Positions 16,881-26,444 of a stretch of DNA of 64,000 nucleotides are shown here, piece by piece. The stretch covers positions 2,728,001 to 2,792,000 of the forward strand of contig NZ_JQLI01000008.1 of the NCBI RefSeq assembly GCF_000744095.1. Reading direction: 5' to 3'. The position numbers and the translations under genes are program-made. Positions within the stretch are counted from its first letter, which is position 1. Each line of letters opens with the position of its first letter. The stretch is from Cupriavidus necator A5-1. GTDB lineage: Bacteria > Pseudomonadota > Gammaproteobacteria > Burkholderiales > Burkholderiaceae. The notes under the pieces were generated by a model. It was not told the origin of the DNA. It made no database searches and saw only the letters and a program-made list of their open reading frames with translations.

Positions 16881-18032
16881 ATGACCGCCACTCTTGCCCT
16901 GACCGAAGACCTGATCCGCCGCCGCTCCGTCACGCCCGCCGACGAAGGCTGCCAGGCCATCCTGGAAACCCGCCTTAAGGCGCTCGGCTTCGACTGCGAA
17001 GCCCTCGTCAGCGGCCCTGACGATTTCCGCGTGACCAACCTGTGGGCGGTGAAGCGCGGCACCCAGGGCAAGGACGGCAAGCTGCTGGTGTTCGCCGGCC
17101 ATACCGACGTGGTGCCGACCGGCCCGCTGGAGCAATGGCACTCAGACCCGTTCGAGCCGACCCACCGTGGCGGCAAGCTGTACGGCCGTGGCGCCGCCGA
17201 CATGAAGACCTCGATCGCCGGCTTCGTGGTGGCAGTGGAAGAGTTCGTCAAGGCGCATCCCGCGCATGCCGGTTCGATCGGCTTCCTGATCACCAGCGAC
17301 GAGGAAGGCCCGGCGCACGACGGCACCATCAAGGTGGTGGAAGCGCTGACCGCACGCGGCGAGCGACTGGACTACTGCGTGATCGGCGAGCCGACCTCGG
17401 TCAACGCGCTCGGCGACATGGTCAAGAACGGCCGCCGCGGCTCGCTGTCGGGCAAGCTCACGGTCAAGGGCATTCAGTGCCATATCGCCTACCCGCACCT
17501 GGGGCGCAACCCGATCCATGAAGCCGCTCCGGCGCTGGCCGAACTGGCCGCCGAGGTCTGGGACCAGGGCAACGAATACTTCCCGCCCACCAGCTGGCAG
17601 ATGTCGAACATCCATGGCGGCACCGGCGCCACCAACGTGATCCCGGGCCACATCACCATCGACTTCAATTTCCGCTTCTCCACCGCCAGCACGCCGGAAG
17701 GCCTGAAGGCGCGCGTGCATGCGATCCTGGACCGCCACAGCCTCGAATACACGCTGGACTGGACCCTGGGCGGCGAGCCTTTCCTGACACCGCGCGGCGA
17801 GCTGTCCGAGGCGCTGTCGTCCGCGATCCAGGCCGAGACCGGCTTCCAGACCGAGCTGTCGACCACCGGCGGCACTTCCGACGGCCGCTTTATCGCCAGG
17901 ATCTGCCCGCAGGTGATCGAGTTCGGCCCGCCCAACGCCAGCATCCACAAGATCGACGAGCACGTCGAAGTGCGCTTTATCGAGCCGCTGAAGAACGTTT
18001 ACCGCGGCGTGCTGGAACGCCTGATCGCCTGA
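16881..18032 (+). CDS. dapE: Succinyl-diaminopimelate desuccinylase
   Basis: A 383-residue M20 metallohydrolase. The metal and catalytic residues are in place: H74 and D76 (FAGHTDVVP), D140-E141-E142 (SDEEGP, with E141 the likely general base) and a C-terminal His in ASIHKIDE. An internal dimerisation domain occupies the middle. It removes succinate from N-succinyl-LL-diaminopimelate to give LL-DAP for lysine and peptidoglycan. The length is normal for the family. Confidence 0.97.
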   Translation: MTATLALTEDLIRRRSVTPADEGCQAILETRLKALGFDCEALVSGPDDFRVTNLWAVKRGTQGKDGKLLVFAGHTDVVPTGPLEQWHSDPFEPTHRGGKLYGRGAADMKTSIAGFVVAVEEFVKAHPAHAGSIGFLITSDEEGPAHDGTIKVVEALTARGERLDYCVIGEPTSVNALGDMVKNGRRGSLSGKLTVKGIQCHIAYPHLGRNPIHEAAPALAELAAEVWDQGNEYFPPTSWQMSNIHGGTGATNVIPGHITIDFNFRFSTASTPEGLKARVHAILDRHSLEYTLDWTLGGEPFLTPRGELSEALSSAIQAETGFQTELSTTGGTSDGRFIARICPQVIEFGPPNASIHKIDEHVEVRFIEPLKNVYRGVLERLIA

Positions 18033-18055
18033 TTTTTTCGCCGAAAGACACCCAC

Positions 18056-18949
18056 ATGGCAACGCCCTCCCCCCTGCGCACCGTGCGCGACCTGCTGCGT
18101 CTCGCAGTCTCGCGCTTTACCGCCGCGCGCCTGTCCTTCGGCCACGGCAGCGCCAACGCCTATGACGAAGCGGCCTACCTGGTGCTGCATACGCTGAACC
18201 TGCCGCTGGACACGCTCGACCCGTTCCTGGATGCGCGCCTGCTGCCGGAAGAAATCGATGCCGTGCTGAAGGTCATCGACCGCCGCGTCAACGACCGCGT
18301 CCCGGCCGCCTACATCACGCACGAAGCCTTTATGCACGGCCTGCGCTTCTACGTGGACTCGCGCGTGATCGTGCCGCGCAGCTTTATCGGGGAACTGCTG
18401 CAGGAAGGGCTGGAGCCGTGGGTCGGCGAGACCGAGCAGATCGGCCCCGTGCTGGAGTTGTGCACCGGCTCGGGGTGCCTGCCGATCGTCGCCGCGCACG
18501 TGTGGCTCAACGCGAAGATCGACGCCGTCGACATCTCGCCCGATGCGCTCGCGGTGGCGCGGCGCAACGTGGCCGACTACAAGATGGATGACCGTATCCG
18601 GCTGTACCAGGGCGACCTGTACGCGCCGCTGCCGCATGGCGCGACCTACGATGTGATCCTGACCAATCCGCCGTATGTGAACGAGGCGTCGATGCAGTCG
18701 CTGCCGCCCGAGTACCTGGCCGAGCCGCGCATCGCGCTGGCTGGCGGGAACGATGGGATGGATGTGGTGCGAAGGATTATTGCCGGGGCCAAGGCGCACC
18801 TGAACCCCGGAGGCGTGCTGGTGGTGGAGATTGGGAATGAGCATGCCAATGTTGAAGCCGCCTTCCCGGAACTGGAGATCATCTGGCTGCCGGTCAGCGC
18901 GGGCGATGAGCAGGTGTTCTTGCTGACGTACGACGGATTGCCGGGGTAA
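18056..18949 (+). CDS. prmB: Ribosomal protein L3 N5-glutamine methyltransferase
   Basis: A 297-residue class I methyltransferase with the N-terminal helical domain of the HemK/PrmB family, a SAM-binding motif (ELCTGSGCLPI) and the catalytic N204-P-P-Y207. The N-terminal half, including YITHEAFMHGLRFYVDSRVIVPRS, fits PrmB (uL3 Gln methylation) better than PrmC (release factors). It is the last gene of the dap block, 23 bp after dapE. Confidence 0.92.
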   Translation: MATPSPLRTVRDLLRLAVSRFTAARLSFGHGSANAYDEAAYLVLHTLNLPLDTLDPFLDARLLPEEIDAVLKVIDRRVNDRVPAAYITHEAFMHGLRFYVDSRVIVPRSFIGELLQEGLEPWVGETEQIGPVLELCTGSGCLPIVAAHVWLNAKIDAVDISPDALAVARRNVADYKMDDRIRLYQGDLYAPLPHGATYDVILTNPPYVNEASMQSLPPEYLAEPRIALAGGNDGMDVVRRIIAGAKAHLNPGGVLVVEIGNEHANVEAAFPELEIIWLPVSAGDEQVFLLTYDGLPG

Positions 18950-18967
18950 TCGGCATAGCGAACCGGC

Positions 18968-19019
18968 TGTTTGCTCCCCTCTCCCGCTTGCGCCCGCTTG
19001 CGGGAGAGGGGAGCAAACA
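18968..19019. repeat. Hairpin repeat element, copy A (GTTTGC-bounded)
   Basis: This is a perfect inverted repeat with 20-bp arms (18968-18987 and 19000-19019) and a 12-nt loop. The arms read TGTTTGCTCCCCTCTCCCGC and its complement. It lies between prmB and the MFS gene and could terminate transcription or protect mRNA ends, although no T tract follows. A related element sits at 49381-49508, so it belongs to a dispersed repeat family. Confidence 0.75.
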
Positions 19020-19142
19020 ATCAGGATCTCAAGCGTCAGCGGACCTGCTCACCCCACGCGCAATCTGGGCGAACACCGGCCACCCCACGGCCATGAATCT
19101 CACGCAAGCTCTACACTCGCTGCAGATACCGCACCCAGTGCC

Positions 19143-20420
19143 GTGGCAAACCCTGAAGCCGTGACCGCCAGCAACACCCCTCTCCCCGGTTCACCCGACG
19201 CCCTGCCCGCCCGGGCCGCGGCCACGCATGCCGTACGCGGCATCGCCATGCTGACCTTTGCCTTCGCGCTCAGCCAGTTCTTCCGCTCCTGCCTGGCGGT
19301 CATGGCGCCCGAACTGCAGCATGACTTCGGCCTGTCACCGGCGGGCTTCGGCGCGCTGTCGTCTTCGTTCTTCCTGGCCTTCGCCGTGGCGCAGATCCCG
19401 GTGGGCATCGCCTTCGACCGCTACGGTGTAGGCCGACCTACCGCAATGCTGCTGGCCGTGGGCGCGCTGTCGTCGATCGTATTCGTGCTCGCCCCCAACG
19501 GCACCGCTGCCACGCTGGCGCAGGTCGGGCTGGGACTGGCCTGCGCGCCGGTGTTCATGGGGCTGCTGCACTTCGCCTCCGAGCAATTGTCCGAGCGCGA
19601 CTACACCCGCGTGGTCAGCCGTTCCAACGCCATGGGCATGATCGGCGCGCTGTGCGCCACCGCGCCGCTGGGCTGGGCGATCTCGCTGATCGGCTGGCGC
19701 CCGTCGATGGCGGTGTCGGCGCTGGGCATGGTGGCGGCCTGCTACGGGGTCTGGCGCTTCGTGCGCGACCAGGGCCATGCCGAGGCACGCAGCGCATCGT
19801 GGCCGGCGATGCTGTCGGAGAGCATGCAACTGCTGCGACTGGCGCCGCTGTGGACGCTGATCCCGCTGTGCGTAGCCATGGCCGCCGGCACCGCCTTCCG
19901 CAACGCCTGGAGCGGGCCCTACCTCGCCGACGTGTTCGGCCTGGGCTCGGCGCCGCGCGGGGTGGCCCTGACGCTGCTGAGCCTAGCCGGCTTCATGACC
20001 GCCTTCCTGCTGCCGGTGCTGGTCCGCCGCAGCACGCTCAAGACCACCATCGTCGGCTGGTCGTGCTTTGCCATGTCGGGTGCGATCCTGCTGGCGCTGT
20101 GGCCAGCCACCGGCATTGCTTACGGGGTGGCGATGATGGCGCTGCTGTCGACTATCGGCATGCTGCACCCGCTGGTGATGTCACAGGGCCGCGGCCTGAT
20201 CCCGCCGTCGCGGCGCGGACGCGGGCTGGGGCTGCTCAATACCTTCGTGTTCCTGGGCTCGGCGCTGATGTCATGGGCCTTCGGGCTGATCGCCAATGCG
20301 GGCCATGTGCGCGAGTGGCCGGTGGCATTCACCTATTCGGCGATCTTCGTGTCGGCCGCTGTGCTAATCGGCGCAGCGCTGGTGCTGTATTTCTTCAGCC
20401 CGCCGCATCCGACCAACTAG
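19143..20420 (+). CDS. Major facilitator superfamily transporter
   Basis: A 425-residue protein with twelve predicted helices. The MFS loop 2-3 signature appears as GIAFDRYGVGRP, and a second-half equivalent follows the central loop. It starts at a GTG. The substrate cannot be assigned; the LSQFFRSCLAVMAPELQHDFGLS opening is seen in anion/organic-acid type permeases. It is convergent with hipA, with only 9 bp between stops. Confidence 0.8.
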   Translation: MANPEAVTASNTPLPGSPDALPARAAATHAVRGIAMLTFAFALSQFFRSCLAVMAPELQHDFGLSPAGFGALSSSFFLAFAVAQIPVGIAFDRYGVGRPTAMLLAVGALSSIVFVLAPNGTAATLAQVGLGLACAPVFMGLLHFASEQLSERDYTRVVSRSNAMGMIGALCATAPLGWAISLIGWRPSMAVSALGMVAACYGVWRFVRDQGHAEARSASWPAMLSESMQLLRLAPLWTLIPLCVAMAAGTAFRNAWSGPYLADVFGLGSAPRGVALTLLSLAGFMTAFLLPVLVRRSTLKTTIVGWSCFAMSGAILLALWPATGIAYGVAMMALLSTIGMLHPLVMSQGRGLIPPSRRGRGLGLLNTFVFLGSALMSWAFGLIANAGHVREWPVAFTYSAIFVSAAVLIGAALVLYFFSPPHPTN

Positions 20421-20429
20421 ACCTCCGCA

Positions 20430-21752
20430 TCAGGCCGGCGACAGCGCCCGCACCATGTCGGCAATCACGGTAAAGCGGATCACGCGCAGGCACGCCAACT
20501 CGCCGGCAAACCCGCTGGTCAGCGTCGGGCGCTCCTGTGCCATGGCAGCGTTCTGCTTCTCGGCCTGCTCGTAGAGTGCTTGAGCCGCTGGCCCGATGCC
20601 GCGCAGCATCGCATCCAGCCGCCGCTCGGCGGTCACCGTCGTCAACCCCAGAGCGCGCCCCGCCTCCAGCACCAGCGCGCGTGAAAAATCGCCATAGAAT
20701 TCGACACCCAGCACCGGCCACGCAAACCGGTGCGCCTCGGGCCAGCCGGTCTTGCCATAGGTGCGGGTGGCATAGGCCGCCTCGCTCAGCAGGTCGTAGA
20801 ACGGCGCCAGCGCAATGCCCGCATCGGACACCAGGAAGCTCAGGTTCTTCAGGTGCGCGTCCGAGTTGCCCACCAGGATGTTGAACACCAGCCAGTCGAA
20901 CAACCGCGCCCGCGCCACCGCCGGCGCGCGGCATAGGGCGGCCAGTTCCGCCAGCCGCTCGACGCTGCCCTGGTCGTACTTGAAGGTGCGCGGCAGGTTC
21001 AGCAGCTGGCAGGCATCGATCGCATGCAGCCGCTCCCACTGCCCCGTGGGCGCCAGGCGCCGGTCGAAGCGGTCGATCAGGTAGACCGGCGCCGGCACGT
21101 AGCGCCGGTGTACCGGCGGCACGTCCAGCTTCAGCCGCGCGGCCAGCGACATCACGAACCATTCGTTGGCGACCGAATGCGGATAGACCTCCTGCATCTG
21201 GTGCGTCGGCTTCAGGATATGCGTCGACGGGGTATCTGCACCGGGCTCGAACAACGCGCCGTCGCGCAGCACCACCGCCAGCTTGTGCTGGGCACCGGCC
21301 AGCGACATGCGCTTGACCGCGCCATGCGTCAGCGGAACGCTGGGCAGGCTGTGGATGCGCGCATCGAGCGCCGCATCGGTCAGGGGCCGCAGGTTCGGCA
21401 CGGCGGCGGGCGTGCGCCCCGGCGGCAGCAGCGTCAGCGAGCCCGCCGACTCCGCGCCGTAGTGCGCCAGCAGCGCAAAGGCGTCGGCCTCGTTGCGGAT
21501 GCTGGCGTCGCGCGCCAGCAGCGCGCGCTGGCCGTCCTCGGGCAGCAGGTTGTCAAAATACCACTGCACCGGGCGCAACGTGCTGCCGTCGGCCAGTGGC
21601 GGCGCCTGCAGCGGCAAGGCGGGACTCAGCGCAAAGGCATGCGGGCTGCCGAGCCAGGCCGGGTCATAGCGGAACGACCAGACATCGTTGGCATCGTGCA
21701 GCTCGCCAACCGGCATGCCGTTGATGCTGGCGACCAGTACGCGCTCAGCCAT
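20430..21752 (-). CDS. hipA: HipA-family serine/threonine kinase toxin
   Basis: A 440-residue HipA with all landmark segments: the N-terminal subdomain (YFDNLLPE), the activation-loop motif GAQHK (153-157), nucleotide-binding K181 (THILKP), and the catalytic and metal segment NSD298AHLKN. A later metal Asp is D320 (PFYDLLS). HipA toxins phosphorylate aminoacyl-tRNA synthetases (GltX for E. coli HipA) and slow growth, giving persistence. No inactivating change is visible. It overlaps the antitoxin gene by 8 bp, typical of co-translated hipBA. Confidence 0.93.
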   Translation of the reverse strand: MAERVLVASINGMPVGELHDANDVWSFRYDPAWLGSPHAFALSPALPLQAPPLADGSTLRPVQWYFDNLLPEDGQRALLARDASIRNEADAFALLAHYGAESAGSLTLLPPGRTPAAVPNLRPLTDAALDARIHSLPSVPLTHGAVKRMSLAGAQHKLAVVLRDGALFEPGADTPSTHILKPTHQMQEVYPHSVANEWFVMSLAARLKLDVPPVHRRYVPAPVYLIDRFDRRLAPTGQWERLHAIDACQLLNLPRTFKYDQGSVERLAELAALCRAPAVARARLFDWLVFNILVGNSDAHLKNLSFLVSDAGIALAPFYDLLSEAAYATRTYGKTGWPEAHRFAWPVLGVEFYGDFSRALVLEAGRALGLTTVTAERRLDAMLRGIGPAAQALYEQAEKQNAAMAQERPTLTSGFAGELACLRVIRFTVIADMVRALSPA

Positions 21753-22065
21753 GCTGGCCGGTCCCGCGTGCTGCCGCGCGCCGCTTGTGGCTGCGCGCCT
21801 GGCGCTGCCTGAGCTTGTCCCGCTCGGCGTCGACCAGCGGCGCCGCCGCCTCCGGCACGTCGACCGTCACGCGCAGGCCCAGCCCTTCCAGCACCTGGAA
21901 CAGCTTGCCCCACTGGATGCCCTCCGCGCCGTTCTCGACGCGGACCATGAAGTTCTCGCTGACGCCGATCGCGCCGGCGGCATCGTCCTGCCGCAGGCCC
22001 TGGGCCTTGCGGGCGGCGCGCACGAAGGCGCCCATATCGCTGGGGTCGTTGAGTGACAGTTGCAC
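21745..22065 (-). CDS. hipB: HipB-type antitoxin/repressor (XRE HTH)
   Basis: A 106-residue protein with an N-terminal helix-turn-helix (VRAARKAQGLRQDDAAGAIG followed by the recognition helix SENFMVRVENG) and a basic C-terminal tail. It should neutralise HipA and repress the operon through the operators just upstream. GTG 22065 is chosen because AGGGAGA lies 6 nt upstream; an in-frame TTG further up would start inside that site. Confidence 0.88.
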   Translation of the reverse strand: MQLSLNDPSDMGAFVRAARKAQGLRQDDAAGAIGVSENFMVRVENGAEGIQWGKLFQVLEGLGLRVTVDVPEAAAPLVDAERDKLRQRQARSHKRRAAARGTGQHG

Positions 22066-22068
22066 AAA

Positions 22069-22194
22069 AAATCTCCCTGATCGCAAAGACTTTAGTGCGC
22101 CCTGCCCAGAAAATCAAGAAATCTCCTCGAGCGCAAAGATTTTGCCTTGCAACCACCGCCCCGACCCTGAAATCTCCTCGTTCGCAAAGATTTT
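22069..22194. promoter_or_regulatory. Three operator-like repeats upstream of hipBA
   Basis: Three 25-bp partial palindromes lie at 22069-22093, 22119-22143 and 22170-22194. The consensus arms are AAATCTCCTCG and CGCAAAGATTT around a 2-bp centre; 8 of 11 positions are symmetric in copies 2 and 3. Starts are 50 and 51 bp apart, close to five helical turns, so HipB dimers would bind on one face. Copy 1 overlaps the hipB ribosome-binding site. The remainder of the 345 bp to the Bug gene at 22411 shows nothing clear besides the GAGGAGA site before that gene. Confidence 0.75.
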
Positions 22195-22410
22195 TGAGAA
22201 GGATACCTCCCGGCACAAGCCGACCGGCACAACAATTCGGCCCCGCGCCGGGTTACCGCTCCACCTGCAAAAAGCCAGACTTATCGATTTAAGAATTCCA
22301 CCAGCACGCTAACGCCTTTACCGTCTGTGTGACACCAGCGTCCCACCCTATATCCGACAACAGGGGACCACGGCCGCACTGCGCCGCCGGCATAACGAGG
22401 AGACAAGTTC

Positions 22411-23409
22411 ATGGCATCCACCCTGCGCCCCGCCTGGGGCCGTCGCGCATGGCTGGCCGGCTTGCTGGCCACGGCCGCAGTCGCCGCCGTACCGTTCGCC
22501 GCGAAGGCCGAGACCTGGCCGTCGCGCCCGATCCAGCTGCTGATCCCCTACCCGCCGGGCGGCAGTGCCGACCTGCTGGCGCGCCCGGTCGCGGCAAAGC
22601 TGCAGGAGCGGCTCGGCCAGCCGGTAGTGCTGGATTACCGGCCGGGCGCCGGCGGCACCATCGCCAGCCAGGCGCTGGCGCGCGCCAAACCCGACGGCTA
22701 CACGCTGATCATGGTGCTGGCCGCGCATGCCATCAATGCCAGCCTGTACCCGAAGCTGCCCTACGACACGCGCAAGGATTTCGCCCCGGTGTCGCTGGTG
22801 GCCAACCTGCCGATGATCCTGGCCGGCAGCCCGTCGCTGCAGGCCACCAATGTGGCGGAGCTGATCGCGCAGGCCAAAGCCGCGCCCGGCAAGCTGACCT
22901 TTGCCTCGGCCGGCAACGGCAATACCGGCCACCTGGCGGGCGAGCTGTTCGATTCCGTGGCGGGCGTCAAGATGACCCATGTCCCTTACAAGGGCAGCGC
23001 ACAGGTGGTGACGGCGATGCTGTCCGGCGAGGTCCAGCTGACCTTTGACAGCATCTCGACCACGCTGCCGCATGTGAAGAGCGGCAAGCTGCGCGCGCTG
23101 GCGGTGACCGGCAGCCAGCGCGCCGCGGTCGCGCCCGACGTGCCGACGCTGGCCGAAGCCGGCGTGCCGGGCATCAGCATCACCGGCTGGTACGCGGTGC
23201 TGGCCCCGGCCGGCACGCCGCAGCCAGTGATCGACCGCCTCAGCACCGAGATCGCCACGGTGCTGCGCCAGCCCGACCTGAAAGCCACGCTGGCCACCAA
23301 CGGCTACGAGCCGGTGGGCTCCACGCCGGCAGCGCTGCGCACCCATATCGATGCCGAGATCAGCCGCTGGAGCAAGGTGGTCAAGGAATCCGGCGCGCAG
23401 ATCCAGTAA
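22411..23409 (+). CDS. Bug-family (TctC-like) periplasmic solute-binding protein
   Basis: A 332-residue exported protein with a signal peptide (cleavage near AKA-E; a GRRAWLAG twin-Arg could also route it to Tat). It carries the Bug hallmark WPSRPIQLLIPYPPGGSADLLAR and the VVLDYRPGAGG and KPDGYTL segments. Bug proteins bind carboxylates and related solutes in the periplasm; most genomes of this group carry many without a linked TctAB permease, as here. It probably forms a unit with the acyl-CoA ligase that follows 65 bp later. Confidence 0.9.
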   Translation: MASTLRPAWGRRAWLAGLLATAAVAAVPFAAKAETWPSRPIQLLIPYPPGGSADLLARPVAAKLQERLGQPVVLDYRPGAGGTIASQALARAKPDGYTLIMVLAAHAINASLYPKLPYDTRKDFAPVSLVANLPMILAGSPSLQATNVAELIAQAKAAPGKLTFASAGNGNTGHLAGELFDSVAGVKMTHVPYKGSAQVVTAMLSGEVQLTFDSISTTLPHVKSGKLRALAVTGSQRAAVAPDVPTLAEAGVPGISITGWYAVLAPAGTPQPVIDRLSTEIATVLRQPDLKATLATNGYEPVGSTPAALRTHIDAEISRWSKVVKESGAQIQ

Positions 23410-23473
23410 ATTCTCCAATCCGTCATTGCCCATCGGGCGCGGCCAGGCCGGCGCCCGCATCCTCTTGCCGACT

Positions 23474-25024
<1,551 letters not shown>

Positions 25025-25090
25025 TCGCGCAGGTGTGACCGGACGAGACGCGCTGGGCAAAGCACAATCGAAGAAAGTTCGCGAGGGTGC

Positions 25091-25119
25091 TTGCGCAATT
25101 GCAAAGGCGTCTCTATAAT
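25091..25119 (+). promoter_or_regulatory. Promoter of tRNA-Val
   Basis: TTGCGC at 25091-25096 and a perfect TATAAT at 25114-25119 are separated by the ideal 17 bp. Transcription would begin near 25126, seven bases before the mature tRNA 5' end. A GCGC-rich discriminator follows the -10, as usual for stable RNA promoters under stringent control. Confidence 0.8.
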
Positions 25120-25132
25120 TCGCGCCTTCGCT

Positions 25133-25209
25133 AGGCTCGTAGCTCAGCTGGTTAGAGCACCACCTTGACATGGTGGGGGTCGTTGGTTCGAGTCCAATCG
25201 AGCCTACCA
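25133..25209 (+). tRNA. tRNA-Val (anticodon GAC)
   Basis: The 77-nt cloverleaf is complete. The acceptor stem pairs AGGCTCG with CGAGCCT, followed by A and an encoded CCA. The anticodon stem pairs CCACC with GGTGG around the loop TTGACAT, giving anticodon GAC, which reads GUC and GUU valine codons. The T stem-loop is GTTGG-TTCGAGT-CCAAT. No duplicated 3' end or integrase gene is nearby. Confidence 0.97.
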
Positions 25210-25220
25210 ACGCATAAAGG

Positions 25221-25255
25221 AAACGGACGGTACGCATTGCGCACCGTCCGTTTTT
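25221..25255 (+). terminator. Intrinsic terminator after tRNA-Val
   Basis: The 11-bp arms AAACGGACGGT (25221-25231) and ACCGTCCGTTT (25243-25253) form a strong stem with an 11-nt loop, followed by T residues. On the opposite strand the stem is preceded by A residues, so it could also stop the convergent CoA-transferase transcript. Confidence 0.9.
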
Positions 25256-25271
25256 CTTTGGCGCTCGCCTG

Positions 25272-26429
25272 TCAGGCGCCGATGCCGAACTCTGCCAGCA
25301 CCGCTTCCGTGTGCTGCCCCAGCGCAGGCGCCTCGCCTGTCGGCGCCACGGCGCCCGCCATGCCCGGCAGGTTGGCCCACGGCACCTCGCCGATCTCCGC
25401 CAGCGGCAGCCGGCCGAATACCCCCGCCTGCGCGCATTGCGGACTCTCCAGCAGGTCGCGCGCATGGCCCACGCGCCCGAACAGCACGTCATGCTCGGTC
25501 AGCAGCGCCTCCCAGTGCGCCAGCGGCTGCGCGGCCAGGGCCTGCGCCACGCGCCGGTTCAGCTCCGCCGCACGCGGCAGCCGGCCGGCGCTGCTCTGCA
25601 GTTCGGCGTCCGCCAGCCAGTCATCGAAACCCAGCAGCCGCGCCAGGCGCGCGAACATCGCGTCGTTGAGCATGCTGACGTAGAGCATGCCATCGGCGGC
25701 CGCGAACAGCCCCGTAGGCGCGTTGGCGGCGGCCAGTTCCGCATCCGGGAACATGGCATCGTCCACCATCAGGTAGGACTGCAGCGCCGCGCTGGTCTCC
25801 AGCAGCGACAGCCGCACGTGCCGGCCCTGCCTGCGGCGCGCCGCCTTGAACAAGGCGGCTGACGCATGCTGCGCCGCATAGAGGCCGGTGCTCAGGTCGA
25901 CCAGGTAGAAGGCGATGCGGCGCGGCTGGCCCGCGGCGTCGCGGTTCAGGTGCATCAGCCCGCTGAAGGCCTGCACGGTGGTGTCGACCGCCGGCATCGA
26001 TGCCATCGGGCCCGCATGGCCGTAGCCGGAGATCGAAACATAGACCAGCGCCGGATTGCGCGCTGCCAGCGTTTCGTAGCCCACGCCCATGCGCTCGGCC
26101 ACGCCGGGCCGGAAGTTCTGGATCACCACGTCGGCCCGCTCCGCCAGGCTGGCGATTGCCGCGCGGCCGCTTTCGGTGCGCGCATCCAGCAGCACGCTTT
26201 CCTTGCCGGCGTTGCAGGCCACCGCGATCGCGGTGTGGCCGGCGCGGATGCGCCCCATCTGCCGCGACCAGTCGCCGCCCGGCGGCTCTACCTTGATCAC
26301 GCGCGCGCCCTGCTGGCGCAGGATCAGCCCGCAATACGGACCGGCGATGCCCTGGCTCAGGTCGAGCACGGTAAGGCCGTCCAGCATGGCTTCGTCATTG
26401 TTGCCGGGTATCGCTTGTGCGTGCTGCAT
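25272..26429 (-). CDS. CaiB/BaiF-family (class III) CoA-transferase
   Basis: A 385-residue protein with the family opening LDGLTVLDLSQGIAGPYC, GARVIKVEPPGGDWSR, NAGKESVLLD and VIQNFRPGVAERMG. The conserved catalytic aspartate is in YLVDLSTG. Class III transferases move CoA between organic acids. The start has GGAGGACGAC directly upstream. Downstream of it in transcription is only the tRNA terminator. It is probably co-transcribed with the oxidoreductase and Bug genes upstream. Confidence 0.92.
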   Translation of the reverse strand: MQHAQAIPGNNDEAMLDGLTVLDLSQGIAGPYCGLILRQQGARVIKVEPPGGDWSRQMGRIRAGHTAIAVACNAGKESVLLDARTESGRAAIASLAERADVVIQNFRPGVAERMGVGYETLAARNPALVYVSISGYGHAGPMASMPAVDTTVQAFSGLMHLNRDAAGQPRRIAFYLVDLSTGLYAAQHASAALFKAARRRQGRHVRLSLLETSAALQSYLMVDDAMFPDAELAAANAPTGLFAAADGMLYVSMLNDAMFARLARLLGFDDWLADAELQSSAGRLPRAAELNRRVAQALAAQPLAHWEALLTEHDVLFGRVGHARDLLESPQCAQAGVFGRLPLAEIGEVPWANLPGMAGAVAPTGEAPALGQHTEAVLAEFGIGA

Positions 26430-26444
26430 GTCGTCCTCCGCGTT

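Noticed and set aside
18968..19019. CRISPR-like or tandem repeat array
   Set aside because: There is one inverted repeat with no regular spacers and no cas genes anywhere in the window.
25133..25255. tRNA-Val as a genomic-island attachment site
   Set aside because: No integrase, no duplicated tRNA 3' end and no change in base composition is visible on either side.
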